Source: Coprinellus micaceus (lineage: Eukaryota; Basidiomycota; Agaricomycetes; Agaricales; Psathyrellaceae). Taken from it: a DNA stretch of 64,000 nucleotides. The notes beneath the pieces were generated by a model, which saw only the letters and a program-made list of their open reading frames with translations, did not search any database and was not told where the DNA came from. Every line of letters starts with the position of its first letter. Positions within the stretch are counted from its first letter, which is position 1. Position numbers and translations under genes: made by a program. Location: positions 1,364,001 to 1,428,000 of the forward strand of contig OX596342.1 of assembly GCA_951394405.1 (NCBI GenBank), read 5' to 3'. Shown in pieces: positions 1 through 10,499 of the stretch.

Positions 1-900
1 TGCACAAGGCAAAGAAGGCCCTGATTTTGTTCCGGTTCCTTGCAAAGGCCCGCTACCTGCCCCCAACATCATTTATCGCGTCGGTCATCTTTCCTGACCG
101 AATCCTCAATGCCCTTGCTGCGAACATTAACATCAAGACACCACAAGACCTGGAGGAAGCTGCAGGATTGCAGTGGGTGTTCGTGGGATGGAAGGTTCAA
201 TCGAGAGGAACTCCAGGGAGTGGCAGTGGGAACAGTGAGGTTGCCATTGGTGCGACGCTGTTTGACGAGGCATTGAATGTTGTTCAAGCCCTGGACAGTG
301 AGTGGGAAGAGGTGAGGAATGCGGTCAAGAGGGCTCGGACTGAGAAGGTACATGCAGAAGCGGAGAGGAAGCGTATAGCTGCTCAGGAGAGAGCTCAGGA
401 GAAGGTGGAGCATGATCGGATAGCACAGGAGCAGTGGGAACAAGCAGCTCGATTCAGAGAGCAGCTCGAGGAGCAGCGGCTTGCCGAGCAGGTTGCCCCT
501 GGTTTCCGTGAGTTCGATTCAAGCTCTAGCCCAACTCCATGGGCTGCACCGACTGAGGCGCCCATGGTGTTCAATACGAGGTACGTTCCGAGTTACCCAG
601 CAATCTATTTCCTATCTACTGTTGGATTTATACTCTGTCTATTCTAGTTCCATGTCCAGATGCCTGTCACGCCAACTCCAGCACAACCAAAGCCCCATCG
701 CAGTTGGCATCAGCACGATGGAAAAGAAAATGTGCCCCCTCCTACCTCTGCTGACCTGCTGACAACCGCCCCTGTGAAAACCAAGATTCTGGCGCGCCCC
801 AAACCTCCCGCGAAGCGTAATCAATCAACGTCCATGGCTGGCTCAGCCTCCACCACGGACGATCTGTTCCGCTCACTTGCCAATGACCTGTTCATGGTGT
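1..900 (+). CDS. 3' part of a gene with an HRDC-like segment (RecQ-helicase-like C-terminus?), partial
   Basis: The reading frame is already open at the left edge, so the 5' part lies outside. The first ~60 visible residues (hydrophobic/basic helix, a PDR-like turn, then a T-x-x-D-L-x-x-x-x-G-L pattern) resemble an HRDC domain, which binds nucleic acid at the C-terminus of RecQ helicases. After a Gly/Ser linker comes a long charged helix (about residues 100-160, rich in A, E, K, R and Q), likely a coiled coil. An intron follows: GT at 581 (strong, GTACGT) or 585 (weaker, but phase-compatible), AG at 647 or 659. The next exon encodes a Pro/Lys/Ser-rich stretch with a KENVPP motif. Beyond 821 this frame runs antisense to the convergent DUF6589 gene, so the true 3' end is unresolved. 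The HRDC assignment rests on pattern alone and is tentative. Confidence 0.35.
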
Positions 901-3660
901 GTAGATGCTCCGCCAGGTTTTCGAGTGTCCCTTCAACGTCCGCAACACCCTCCGTGATAGCCTCGTCCTCAGAATTGGCCTCATCATCTTCGGTGTCGAG
1001 CTCCGTCCATTCCTCTGCCAACAATCTCTCAAATGCACGTCCATCATCCCACCTGGCCAATAAGTGAGTCGCGCACAGCTTGTACGCCCCATCGCTAACG
1101 AAGTCCTTGGCCTGATCCTTCAGGTTGCTCCAGTGCTTCCGACCACTACGAAGCTCATGAAGTCGCGCCGTAGCATAGCTCTTCTGCAGCTTCTCGATGT
1201 CCTTCTCCCGGCTGGGGACCGTATGTTTCTTGCCCCGAACCAGTGTACCGGATTGTTGTTCAACAAAATTGATGATGTTTCGAATGATGGGGATGGCGGG
1301 GTGAAGTCTCTTGAGGTACGACCACTTGATATTTGGGCCCTCTGAGCGGTACGTAACCTTTATGTCCTTGATGTTCATTTCCTGGGCCTTGTCGATGGGG
1401 CACCATGTATGAGGCTTCCCTGAGAAGTTCACTAACCAGCAGTGGTGCTGAACGAAGTTTCTGAGCGAATGGTAAGCATCACGTTATGGAAGACTATCTG
1501 TTTGACTAACGCGAGCTCTTCAGGCCACTCACGATATAACCCCTGCATCAATTCCAGCACCTCCACCGCATACTTTCCATTCCCCCCACCAACAAACCGG
1601 AACAGGAGGCTTGGCAGCATTTCCTCGAGCATCCCAACATCACCATCTTTCACCGCCTGATCAAGCACAATAAAATGAAGGGCATCCCGACACCACATCA
1701 TCACCTGGCATCGCTGAGCGTCGGGATTAGGATCGGCATCCATAGCATCGAGTGCCCCAGATGATGCTCTTGTCTCCACAATTTCTGCCACATATTCCTT
1801 CAACTTCTCTGCTGAACATCCTCGCAGCTCAGCAAGTGAGTTGACACCTCCCACCTGAAGCCAGTCCTCTCGCAAATGAGCCTCGGCGATCTCGTATATG
1901 GCCTCCACAAGATCATGATGGAAGGGACCCTGGGTACGTACATTCTCCAACTTCTTCTTTCCCAGCAACTCGAATGCCTGTGCTAACCCACGCCCTCCTC
2001 TCGTCCCCAGGTACTGCTTGTGTAGCGAGTTCGCATCAGCCATCTCCAGGTGCAACCACCCGAAGATATAGTTCGAAAAATCAAGGCGATCGAATGAGTT
2101 GTCTTCATCTGCACGGAATACAAAGAGGCGACAGAGGCAGTCAATGGTGAGCTGGTCACCGACCCAGGTAACAATTTTCTTGGTGGCGAGCTTGACTTTC
2201 TCTGCCATCGTATTGAACCCCAGTTGGCTCAGCCATTCGTTTATGAGCTGACTATTATCCTCGTAGCTGACCTCAGGGATGTTGACCGTGCCCAGAAGAT
2301 ATTGCAGGGTGATGTGATCGGGACCGTTGGGGAGCTGGTCGACAGGTGTCGGAGGGGTGAGGGCTGGAGCATCTTTCTCCAAGTAGGTCTTCAGGTCGAA
2401 CTATGGGCTGTCAAGAAGCATTTTGAGGACAACATACTTCATCTGCTCTTCGACTCGGGCATGAGACTCGACCTCGCACTCCATAATGTCGAACGCTGTG
2501 AGTGGATTTTTGACCCCCCGTGCCCTCTGCTCCTTCAACAACTGATTAAGTCCTTCAGAAAGCGGAATGGTGTCCCTCTGAATGTAAACCGTTGCTGCCG
2601 TCCCATGCCCAAGCTGACTTTGATTGTCAACGCGTTGGGAGAAGACTCGGAACGGTATGTTGACATTGTCATAGGAGATTATCCAAGGGAACTCATCCAT
2701 CTTCCGCAGAACCTCATCCTTGGCTTGTTCCGACATTCGACTCACAACATCGCACGCCCATTTGTGGCTCATGACAAGGCCGAGCATGTGAAGCATGTCA
2801 AAGCCCTTGGCGGATAGTCCACGGAACTTGAGATAGACGGCGAGGATTTTGGGAAGGAGATTTGAGTGGTGGGAGCGGCGATAGCACAGGATGGACACAA
2901 TCGTCAAGATGACCTGGTGTGAGTGAACATGCAATTCATTTGAGTGATGAGATAAAGGAAGGTCACCTTGTCGTTATCCTCCTGCTTCTCAGCGCTCGTG
3001 GATAGAGCCTCGTTCAAGATCCCCCAGAGCACCGGAGCATTCACCTTCATGAGCCCGACAATCTCGGGAAGTGCTCGCTTTGTCACCTCCTCAGTGTTCA
3101 CGTCCTGCCCTGCAGGAAGCCTCAGGAGGGGTCCAAGCACCTTGAGCTCACGAGTGACAATCTCGGTTGTTGTCTCGATGGCGAATTTTTCTGTGGTCGC
3201 CTTAGCGCCTGCTGGGTGCCTCATTCCTGCGGAGGATCTGGGTGGCTTGTGCCACTTCCTTAGGATGCCTGGGAGCTCCTTGCTGTGGAGAAGAGCCGTT
3301 CGCTGGTGTCTGATCTCACTGTCCGTGGTACACTTTGGGGTCCCCCAAGTCACGCCCTCTAAGAAGATTGGCAGGTCAATACCATTCTCGGTCATTGTCC
3401 TGACCGTATCTTCAATGGCTGCGTCGAGTTTTTCTGGGGTGAGTTTGCTCTTCTTCAGCGCAGTTGACCTTTGCACCACGTCAGTGTCAACAGGGCGTCT
3501 GGTGTCCAGGTCTGTAGGAGGGAATTGGACAGGAGCTTCAGGGTCCGAAAGGTCAGAACCCTCCTGTGAGCCAGCGTCGGATCGGTCATCGTCTGAGTAA
3601 ATGGATTGGTAGAGCTCGGCGACAGGGTCATTGTGTTGGCGGAATTGTCCATGGTCGTAG
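821..3660 (-). pseudogene. DUF6589 family gene with one in-frame stop
   Basis: Three exons read on the minus strand: about 3660-2967, 2913-1511 and 1460-821. Introns are 2914-2966 (53 nt, GTGACC...CAG) and 1461-1510 (50 nt, GTTAGT...CAG); the second restores a conserved junction ending in the family's W-L-V-N-x-S-G motif. Other DUF6589 hallmarks are W-x-G-D-Q-L-T in the core, an acidic Ser/Asp N-terminal stretch, and a C-terminus ending AMDVD. Total open length would be about 909 codons. A TAG at 2401-2403 interrupts the frame between LLDSP and FDLKTY, where the protein stays alignable on both sides, so a single CAG-to-TAG change is the simplest cause. No in-frame intron removes it. The start is also unclear: the good frame has no ATG near 3650, while the ATG at 3650-3652 lies in another frame. 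DUF6589 has no known function. Confidence 0.82.
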
Positions 3661-4663
3661 AACGAGGGGTGTTTTGAGTTTATTGTCTCAGTAAGGTGGA
3701 TGTATCACCCACCCATGCTCCCGGTGTCTCAGTGCCCCCAAGCCCCCCCATATTGCTCAAAATTTCGATTTATTATTCTACCATGCTCTGGCATACGTAA
3801 GTACATAGAGAAAAGATTTTTCACCGTCTCAAAAGTTGAAGTTGAATCATAAAAGGTTTGGCGGGTGAAGGAATCGAACGTCAAGGCAGTTGGCTAGCAT
3901 CACATGGGTGGCTAGTAGTGTCACAGGGGTGAAATGCACCAGACGTTGTAGGGAGTGACAGCGTATTTGATTGCGGCTCTTTGGAGGTCACCCCGAAACG
4001 GATGGGTATGAGACAAAGTCCAATGAGATTTTGTCTAATGGACCCCAAATTGCAACCCCAGTGGTGTGTTGTCAGTCTAGGCTGGGAAAACCATCTTTTT
4101 GTGACCAATTGGAGTCCAATGTGTGAATTTCAGGTGGTAGATTGGGGTTGGTTGGGGTGGGCTAGGCCCAACGGGATAGAATTTGGGTGGTGAGATACCC
4201 AACAGCCCCATTGGGTACCCAATGGAGTCCAATTGGAGAAGTGGGGCACAGTAAAGTACTCATGAGCTGGATACAGCCCCTGCTACCCGTTTAGCAAGTC
4301 GCTTTCCAGAGGACACCAGCTGGTTTGCAAGTTGGGATGTTCCTGTTGTTGCTGGAATATTTTCACCATGTTGATGGTGTCAAATTTGGTGCTCTGTAAG
4401 CATTTCGCCACAGTGACCACATTCAAAGAGCTCTGGGGGGGGGGGGGGGGGGTAGGTTTTAGCTTTTTGAGGAGCTGCAACATTTTTGAGGAGATGGGTG
4501 GTGGTGGTCAGAGGAAAAAGGATGTCTAATTTCAAGGGCAAACTGATCAATTGCGCTGGGCTACAATGGTCACATGACATGTGGGATCAACCTCATGTCG
4601 TGTGAGTCGAGTCCTCTCTCTCTATCTGCCAGCCACCTAACTCTCCACTTTGTCCAACCTGCC
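3661..4663. other. Intergenic, divergent promoter region
   Basis: Lies between the starts of the DUF6589 gene (minus) and the lysine-rich gene (plus). It contains short repeats of a GGGTGG/TTGGAGTCCAATG type at 4010-4240 and an uninterrupted 18-G homopolymer at 4435-4452. I see no coding exon or RNA gene here. Confidence 0.6.
4435..4452. repeat. Poly-G tract (18 G)
   Basis: Eighteen consecutive G residues, immediately after ...AGAGCTCT. Length may be a sequencing or assembly estimate. Confidence 0.9.
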
Positions 4664-6558
4664 ATGGCGCCGTCCACTCGTACCAGGAAAGCCCTAGCTG
4701 AGAAAGGTCTGTGTGCTGTTGGAAGGCCTTGCAGGTGTTGACTGATGGATGGTATAGCCCAGGAACACATAGATGAGATTGTCCCTAATACCCTGCCCAT
4801 GAGACAACCCCCCAGGGCCTCGACCAAAGGATCCAGACCCACAGTTGAAGGAGACGACAATGACAACAATCTCAAAGAGCCTCACCACAAGAAACAAGTT
4901 ATCAAGAACAACTTGAAGAAATCAAAGTCCACTGCCGTTGATGATGAGGATGAGTTTGAAGATCCCCCACCAAGGAAGAAGCCCACCAAGAAGGACTCAA
5001 AGAAATTGAAGGCCGCCACTGAGGAAGATGACTCCGAAGATCCCCCACCAAGCAAGAAACCTGCCAAGAAGGGCTTGAAGAAATCGAAGGCCTCCATTGA
5101 TGACAAAGACAATGCCTTTGAAGATACCCCACCCACCAAGAAACCCACCAAGAAGGGCCTGACGAAATCAAAGGCTACTGTTGACGATGAGGACAACAGC
5201 AACTTTGGATTGCCCATTGAAGAGGGGGAAGATAAACACCCCAAGAAGAACAAATCAAACTTGAAGAGCTCCAGGTCCAGAAACGATGATACCCACAACA
5301 AGGATAAGAAAGCTCACCCAAAGCAAAAGTGAGCGAACACTGCTGAATCTGACAATGAGGGGGAAGGGGAGGACAGCAAGCAGCCTGCAAAGAAGAAACA
5401 GAAGGTGAGTATTACTCGTTCAAGATGTGCTGTTCTTTTGCTCAATTGAAGGAGGCCCAACCATCATCATCCAAGCCCAGAAAGCCTACCCCACCTGAAA
5501 AGGCCTCGTCATCTGGTGCAAAGCCTGCTCAACCTGCCAAGGTATCAGCAGCCTTGCCTACCAAGCCCACCAAGGTATCTAGCACCTGCAAGACCTCATC
5601 AACCATCTCCAATGGCAAGCACAAGTGCGATGACCCTCCGACTATCAATTGCTCGAAGGGCATGTCCATTTACTCACATCCCACTGTGCTTGCTAATGGC
5701 TGTATTCAACAACAGTGTCATCATCTGCTCAGCCTACACAGCTTGCTGATCTCATTCACCAGCAGGGCACTGACAAAGTAATTCATCAACCCAAGGGAGA
5801 GCCTGGTAGCGGTGGGTATACTCTCAAAGATGAGATGTGCATGTTGGGTTCAGAAAAGCCTCTCTTCTCGAAGGAGTACACCACTACACAGGTCTGTGGT
5901 TAATGCCAACACCTCTCTGAGCGTCACCATATCACATTTGACTTACTGACTTTGTAATATCCAGAAGACGACTTGTGAAATGATCCTCCTCTCATGCATT
6001 CTGATGACTGCTCAACTTTGTGACATCAACCTCACAAAGCTTGCCAAGATATACTCTCTGGTGAGCCTCCCCCTCTCGCTGTGAATGATGATTGGTTTGA
6101 AGCCTGTTAGGTCGTTGCACGGCACCCCTATGTGAACACAGATTGCTTCCCCAATCACTGGCCCATGGTCAAGATGTTTCTTCGGTACTGTCAGCAGAAG
6201 TGATGTGTTCTCCAGGTGGCTATTGAGGAAGCGGAGCAACTTTTTGAGCAAGTCAGGCTCGGGCTAATTGAAGATCCCTTCACTGAGGATGTTGAAGCTA
6301 TGAAGGGTTCTGTGGCCTCTGAATCTGAGTCAGAGGAGGAGCTCAAGGTTGTCGTCCCCAAGAAGGCCAACATGAGTCTGTCCAGTCATTCTGTATCTAT
6401 GGTGTCATGCTTACAATCTTGGGTACCCCATAGTCCAAGGGAAAGTCCAAGGGAAAGTCCAAGGCCCTCATTGAAAGCGATGAGGAGGACGACTTTTCTG
6501 CCCAGGAGCAGATTACCTTTTGTGATCTGATATTGCCCTGCTACCCTCATTCCAGCTG
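4664..6558 (+). CDS. Lysine-rich repeat protein, uncharacterised, multi-exon
   Basis: I do not recognise the family. The start ATG at 4664 begins MAPSTRTRKALAEK; a 51-nt intron (4707-4757, GTCTGT...TAG) joins it in phase to a long exon. That exon has four degenerate repeats of about 33-38 residues combining KKP-x-KK, LKKSKA and an acidic D/E-FEDPPP block, which looks like a disordered nuclear or chromatin-type tail. Later exons: 5377-5404, 5452-~5660, ~5717-5891, 5965-6060 (a Leu-rich helix ending LAKIYSL) and 6111-~6197 (with an NHWPM motif); the last ends in an acidic/SKGKSKGKSK tail with a stop near 6558. In-frame TGAs occur at 5330-5332 and 6201-6203. Each falls inside a 48-nt GT-AG interval (5329-5376; about 6163-6210), so they may be intronic; otherwise the gene is decaying. 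Exon limits at 5660-5717 and 6340-6435 are uncertain. Confidence 0.5.
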
Positions 6559-6705
6559 ATTATTTTGATTATCCTCTGTTTCAATATTTACCATATACCT
6601 GTTCTATATTCTATCCTACGTTCTCTACATCCCACATTCTGTTGGAAGACAATACTCATGTGAACTTCATCTAGAGTACAAGGATATGCCCGTTTCAAAC
6701 ATTTC

Positions 6706-6863
6706 TATTGTTCTCCCTTGTTCTCTTAATAACAATAACCACCTTGTACTATTGCTTATTGTTCTATCACTTATTGTTTTCTTATCTATTGTTCCACATA
6801 TGGATTCCCTATTGTTCCTCCCTATTGTTCCATATATAGATTGTTTATTGTTCTCCACAGAAT
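6706..6863. repeat. Degenerate ATTGTTC tandem repeats, AT-rich
   Basis: About eight copies of (C/T)TATTGTTC(T/C) at irregular 10-30-nt spacing. They are followed by two exact 18-bp copies of AACTCTCCCCACTCACAG (6898-6915 and 6959-6976). The stretch from 6559 to 7028 shows no other feature. Confidence 0.6.
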
Positions 6864-7028
6864 ATAGTCCACACTATGAGTGGATGAGTCTCTATCAAAC
6901 TCTCCCCACTCACAGGTGCATATCATGTATACTATTTCACTTGATATCAATCTAATCGAACTCTCCCCACTCACAGTGCGGGTTATAACTTCATCTCTTG
7001 ATAAGTTATGAGCCCCGGGCTCCTCTGA

Positions 7029-7976
7029 TACACATCACCTCATGGTGGCCGTGGAGGTGCTCCTCCCACTCGTGGTCAGGGAGGTGCAACTTCTCATGGC
7101 CATGGAGGTGCCGCTTCCGGCGCTGGTCCCTCTCGTGGCCGAGGCAGTGCCGCTCTGCCATATAGTGCTGGTTTCTCTCGTGGTGCTGGTCCCCCCCCCC
7201 GTGGCCATGGTGGTGCTGGTCTCTCTCGTGGCCGAGGAGGTCCTTCAGTTTGCAGGGGTTTAGGGCATGGTTTCCCACCCAATGTACCTCAAACAGGGCC
7301 TGTGAACGATCTGCTTGGTACCACTGCCTTGACTTGGCAAACTAGACCCACCCCTCCCGTTGCTCCACCTGTTTGAAGGGGACCTGGATGTCCCAAAAAT
7401 GAGCACAACATCCCAAATAAGCGTGGCCAGTAAGTATTGGTTTCCTATTAATTGAACTGATTCTCATTCATCATATCTATTTAGGACCTATTGTAAGGAG
7501 GATTGGCTCAACTGGCCTGAGAATGCCGGCAAGTCCGCTGTGGAAGCCCAAGCCTACTGGGCGTCGATTGAAAAGTCAAACCTGGGGAAGGTATGTACAT
7601 GTATCTCCACCAGCACTATTCGGTATTGCTATATTCAACTCTCCTTCTAGCAATGGAACAATTATGCCGGGGAAATGTACCAGATGGCAGTAAGTACTTC
7701 CTTTCCCGTCCCCTTCACTCTCTCCATTCATGTTCTTGGTCATGTAGGTCGATGAGTATACCACCCTCAGCTCTCAAATCCAATGGGAGCCCAACACCTA
7801 CAACGAGGAGCAGCCTGCCGAGGAGGAAGAGCTTGCTGAAGAGGGGCAGTATGAGGTTGAGGAAGAGTATACTGAGGAAGAGTACCATGGCGAGTACTAT
7901 TATATCCCATCTTCTCTCGTTGACAGCTGTTCTTCACTTGCACAAAGGACCTTTCTACCCCACGCTCCTTCTTCGT
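7029..7976 (+). CDS. RGG-rich protein with acidic C-terminus, uncharacterised, possibly broken
   Basis: The first visible exon (7029-7429) encodes RG/GHGG/SRGRG repeats (about 85 residues), typical of disordered RNA-binding RGG tails, followed by a short Pro-rich stretch. Its upstream limit is a TGA at 7026, and no convincing start codon was found. A TGA at 7374-7376 interrupts the frame just before a CPKNEHNIPNKRGQ-TYC segment (CGA-to-TGA would explain it). Downstream exons join in phase: 7485-7590, 7651-7689 and 7748 onward, with introns 7430-7484, 7591-7650 and 7690-7747 (GTAAGT, GTATGT, GTAAGT donors). They encode a Trp-rich helix pair and then a very acidic E/Y-rich tail. The stop is not fixed; the frame stays open into pyrimidine-rich DNA. 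Function unknown. Confidence 0.45.
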
Positions 7977-8574
7977 TGACATGTTTTCATCGTTGTGCTA
8001 CTACCATTAGTGTTCTTCTCACTTTCATTTCTTATCATTCGCTTTCACTTGCACTACATGGACCTGACTACCATACACTCTCTGTTGCCTCGCTTTCACC
8101 ATGTATTTGTACTGTTGTTTCAATTATTGTCTCCCATGTCGTCGATGCCTGTGAGTCGTTCCTTCTTTCTTGCTATGGAGACTCATGACTTACCCCTTCT
8201 CTTTCTCCAGGGTCTTGTCTGCTCATGAGTCATTGACCTGTCATGTATGTCTCCACTTTCTCCTCCTTGTTCCCGACTCACATGCTCTCCCCATTTAGAC
8301 TTGCTCATCATCACTCCAAAGTTGTGTGGCGTGCCGGGCCCATTCTCTGTGAGTTCCTCTCCCTCCCCAATGTTCCTTACTGACTTGAACTTCCACTCTA
8401 GTCTCTAGACCCTGTGCTCCACCGGCGCTTATCTCACTTCCCTCCTTCTCCTCGCCTGCCTCCCAGCAAAGGTATGTACTCCCCGTCCTTGTCACTGTCC
8501 ATACCAGCGCTGACTTGTTTGTATTCGCATGGCACCGATGGCACTAGGGATTGTATTAATTTGTATCAGTATAT
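7977..8574. other. Non-coding, pyrimidine-rich spacer
   Basis: CT-rich sequence with frequent TCTCC and CATG motifs. The frame entering from the preceding gene stays open to about 8188, but its composition does not look coding. No other feature seen. Confidence 0.4.
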
Positions 8575-9076
8575 GTCACAAAACCCCTGAATGCCTTATC
8601 GGGGAACCCACCCGATAAGATCACCCAGGTTGCCGATAAGGTGCCCGATAAGGTAGCTCTCGGACCGATAAAGCAAGGCGCCCTCATCAGGCACGGCCAA
8701 CCCTTATTCACCAGGGCGGGCACTGGCTAGGGTTAAATTTCCCATCAATATACCCTCCGTGAGCTGCTGAAAAGCCATTTACCAAATCCAGGGGTTGCGT
8801 CGACTGCATCAAGCGGCCTCAAATCGAATTTCTACGCAGGAATCGGCCTTACCAAGCACCTATCCACGCCTCGTGCGCCTACACAGTTGCAGCGAGTGGG
8901 GCCGGGCGCTCCACGGCGCTGGCAGCTTGGCGCGCCGAGCCGGGGCTATTTGGCCCCTAGCCTATAAGGGAATGGGTCCCTTAACGGGCTTACGCATCTT
9001 TTATCGGGTGCCCGATAAGGCTAGGCCAGCCTGGCGCGCCTTAGCAGCCCGATAAGGCTCTCAGGGGATTTGCGAC
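8575..9076. mobile_element. MITE-like element, 502 bp, 29-bp terminal inverted repeats
   Basis: Left end (8575-8603) and right end (9048-9076) are inverted repeats, matching 25 of 29 bases by eye. Both run from GTCRCAAA through CCCCTGA to GCCTTATCGGG. Inside and in the ends the motif CCGATAAG/CTTATCGG recurs about eight times, clustered toward both termini, as sub-terminal repeats do in non-autonomous DNA transposons. No transposase frame is present. Flanking dinucleotides are AT on both sides; a longer target-site duplication is not obvious, so the superfamily is undetermined. Confidence 0.7.
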
Positions 9077-9574
9077 ATCAGGAAAAACCATTTTGATCCC
9101 CGGAAGCACTGATGAGCCTTGACAGCTTTGAGAACTCTGACGTTGCCAGGCGGCTCAGTGATGCGCTGGCACTTCCTGTGAGATCCTGAGAGTTTGATAT
9201 CTTCTCTCAGGGCATCCCAGGGCATCCCTGAGCTGCTCTGGAAATTGACTGACTCTGATAATATACCTTGTTCTGATTGGTGTATATTGACCAATAATAC
9301 CATACACATGACTTTCTACTGGTAATTAGATTCATTAATGCCATAAAGATGACTATATGATGTGGATTGGCAACATGCTATGGGCCTACACACTGTGTGG
9401 AGAAGGTTCTGAGTGGTATGGCTCTGGGAATAGTGATTGTCACCAATAGCGCCTGATAGTGATACCAGCAGCATACCTTATTCTTGAACCAGTGGGCGTT
9501 CCATTGCAAACGAGCTTTAGAACGCTCAAATCGGTCAAGATTTGATAGAGTTATGCAGAAATTCAGTAAATCAC
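9077..9574. other. Non-coding spacer
   Basis: Carries CCCAGGG/CCCTGAG-rich short repeats at 9200-9245, similar in type to those at 10660-10830. No gene or element boundary recognised. Confidence 0.4.
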
Positions 9575-9848
9575 CTGTACTCTAACGACTTTTCATCCGT
9601 TTTGGATGATATTGGCTTCGTTCTAAACGCTCAAGGTGGGCGAACGTTTATCAGTGCCCATATCTTCACCTAACCTACCCCCAGATCTAGCAGGCCCTGA
9701 AGTGGTGGCCGAGGCTGTTCAAAACTCGCCGCGTTTGGGACTGCGTAGGCGCGCATATGGGCATGGAAAGTAACTCGGCTTCTCCTAGCGTTCAAAACGA
9801 GCCCAAGAACGTTCAAAACGGATGAAAACTCGGTGAGCTACGAGTATT
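9575..9848. mobile_element. Small degenerate TIR element, ~275 bp
   Basis: The left arm (about 9580-9631) contains TTTTCATCCGTTTTG and TTCTAAACGCT. The right arm (9787-9844), reverse-complemented, contains TTTTCATCCGTTTTG and TTTTGAACGCT in the same order and spacing. Identity is roughly 70% over 50 bp by eye. No coding capacity and no clear target-site duplication. Confidence 0.45.
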
Positions 9849-9936
9849 CTATTTATTTCACTCAAGACTTAGTCATTTCTAGCCCAGTTGAGATCTTGGA
9901 CTCATTTGATCAAGATTCCTGCTGAACATGTGACTG

Positions 9937-10012
9937 AACGAGATAAGGCCCTACTGTGGGAGATCTCAAATCCATGGATTCGAGATCTCCCACAGTTGGG
10001 CCTGATCTCGTT
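9937..10012. repeat. 76-bp near-perfect palindrome
   Basis: Two 38-bp arms meet at CCATGG (9972-9977) with three mismatches and no loop. Each arm runs from AACGAGAT through CTGTGGGAGATCTC. Such a sequence can form a cruciform or hairpin and may be a small foldback element. Confidence 0.85.
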
Positions 10013-10210
10013 TGATGCATTCAACATTCCACAATCATGTGATCCTCCTGAGCTTGGTGCGACTCCAGGACTCTGAGTCGCTCCTGCCCTTGCTTTCCTC
10101 CTCTCACTATGCCCCTGCCCCATCCTCTCTCCTCCTTGACTCTATCTTTTCTTCTGGTTCAAGTGAGAGGGTATACAGGAGACATTGGTCAATGGTGAGT
10201 ATGCTCATTC

Positions 10211-10441
10211 CTGCCAGCTCACTGCCAGCTCACTGCCTCTTTAGGCTCACCATCGCCCTTAGCCCACCATTTCTGCCAGCTCACCAGCACCAGTAAGCCC
10301 CCCTGTCACCCTTGCCAGCTCATCACCCCTGCCAGCTCATCTCTTTGCCCCTTCCCCTCTGCCAGCCCATCCCTTTGCCCCTTGCCCCTGCCAGCTCATT
10401 ATCTCTGCCAGCTCATCCCTTTACCCCTGCCAGCTCATCAT
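10211..10441. repeat. CTGCCAGCTCA(T/C) minisatellite
   Basis: About eight or nine copies of an 11-13-nt unit CTGCCAGCTCAYC, separated by short CCCTTTGCCCC-type spacers. Non-coding. Confidence 0.75.
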
Positions 10442-10499
10442 CCTTTGTCAATCTACCATCCCCCCCTGCCCTACTACCCCTACCAGCCCTCTTATGTTT

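Noticed and set aside
2401..2460. A 37-nt GTATGT...TAG interval as an intron removing the TAG of the DUF6589 gene
   Set aside because: The donor looks good, but splicing shifts the frame and hits a TGA, and it would delete conserved residues.
3868..3940. tRNA-like 3' motif on the minus strand (GTTCGATTCC context)
   Set aside because: The T-loop consensus is there, but the flanking five bases on each side do not pair, and no D arm, anticodon arm or acceptor stem could be drawn.
8795..9055. 86-codon open frame inside the 502-bp MITE
   Set aside because: It has no transposase motif and is too short; it follows from the GC-rich interior.
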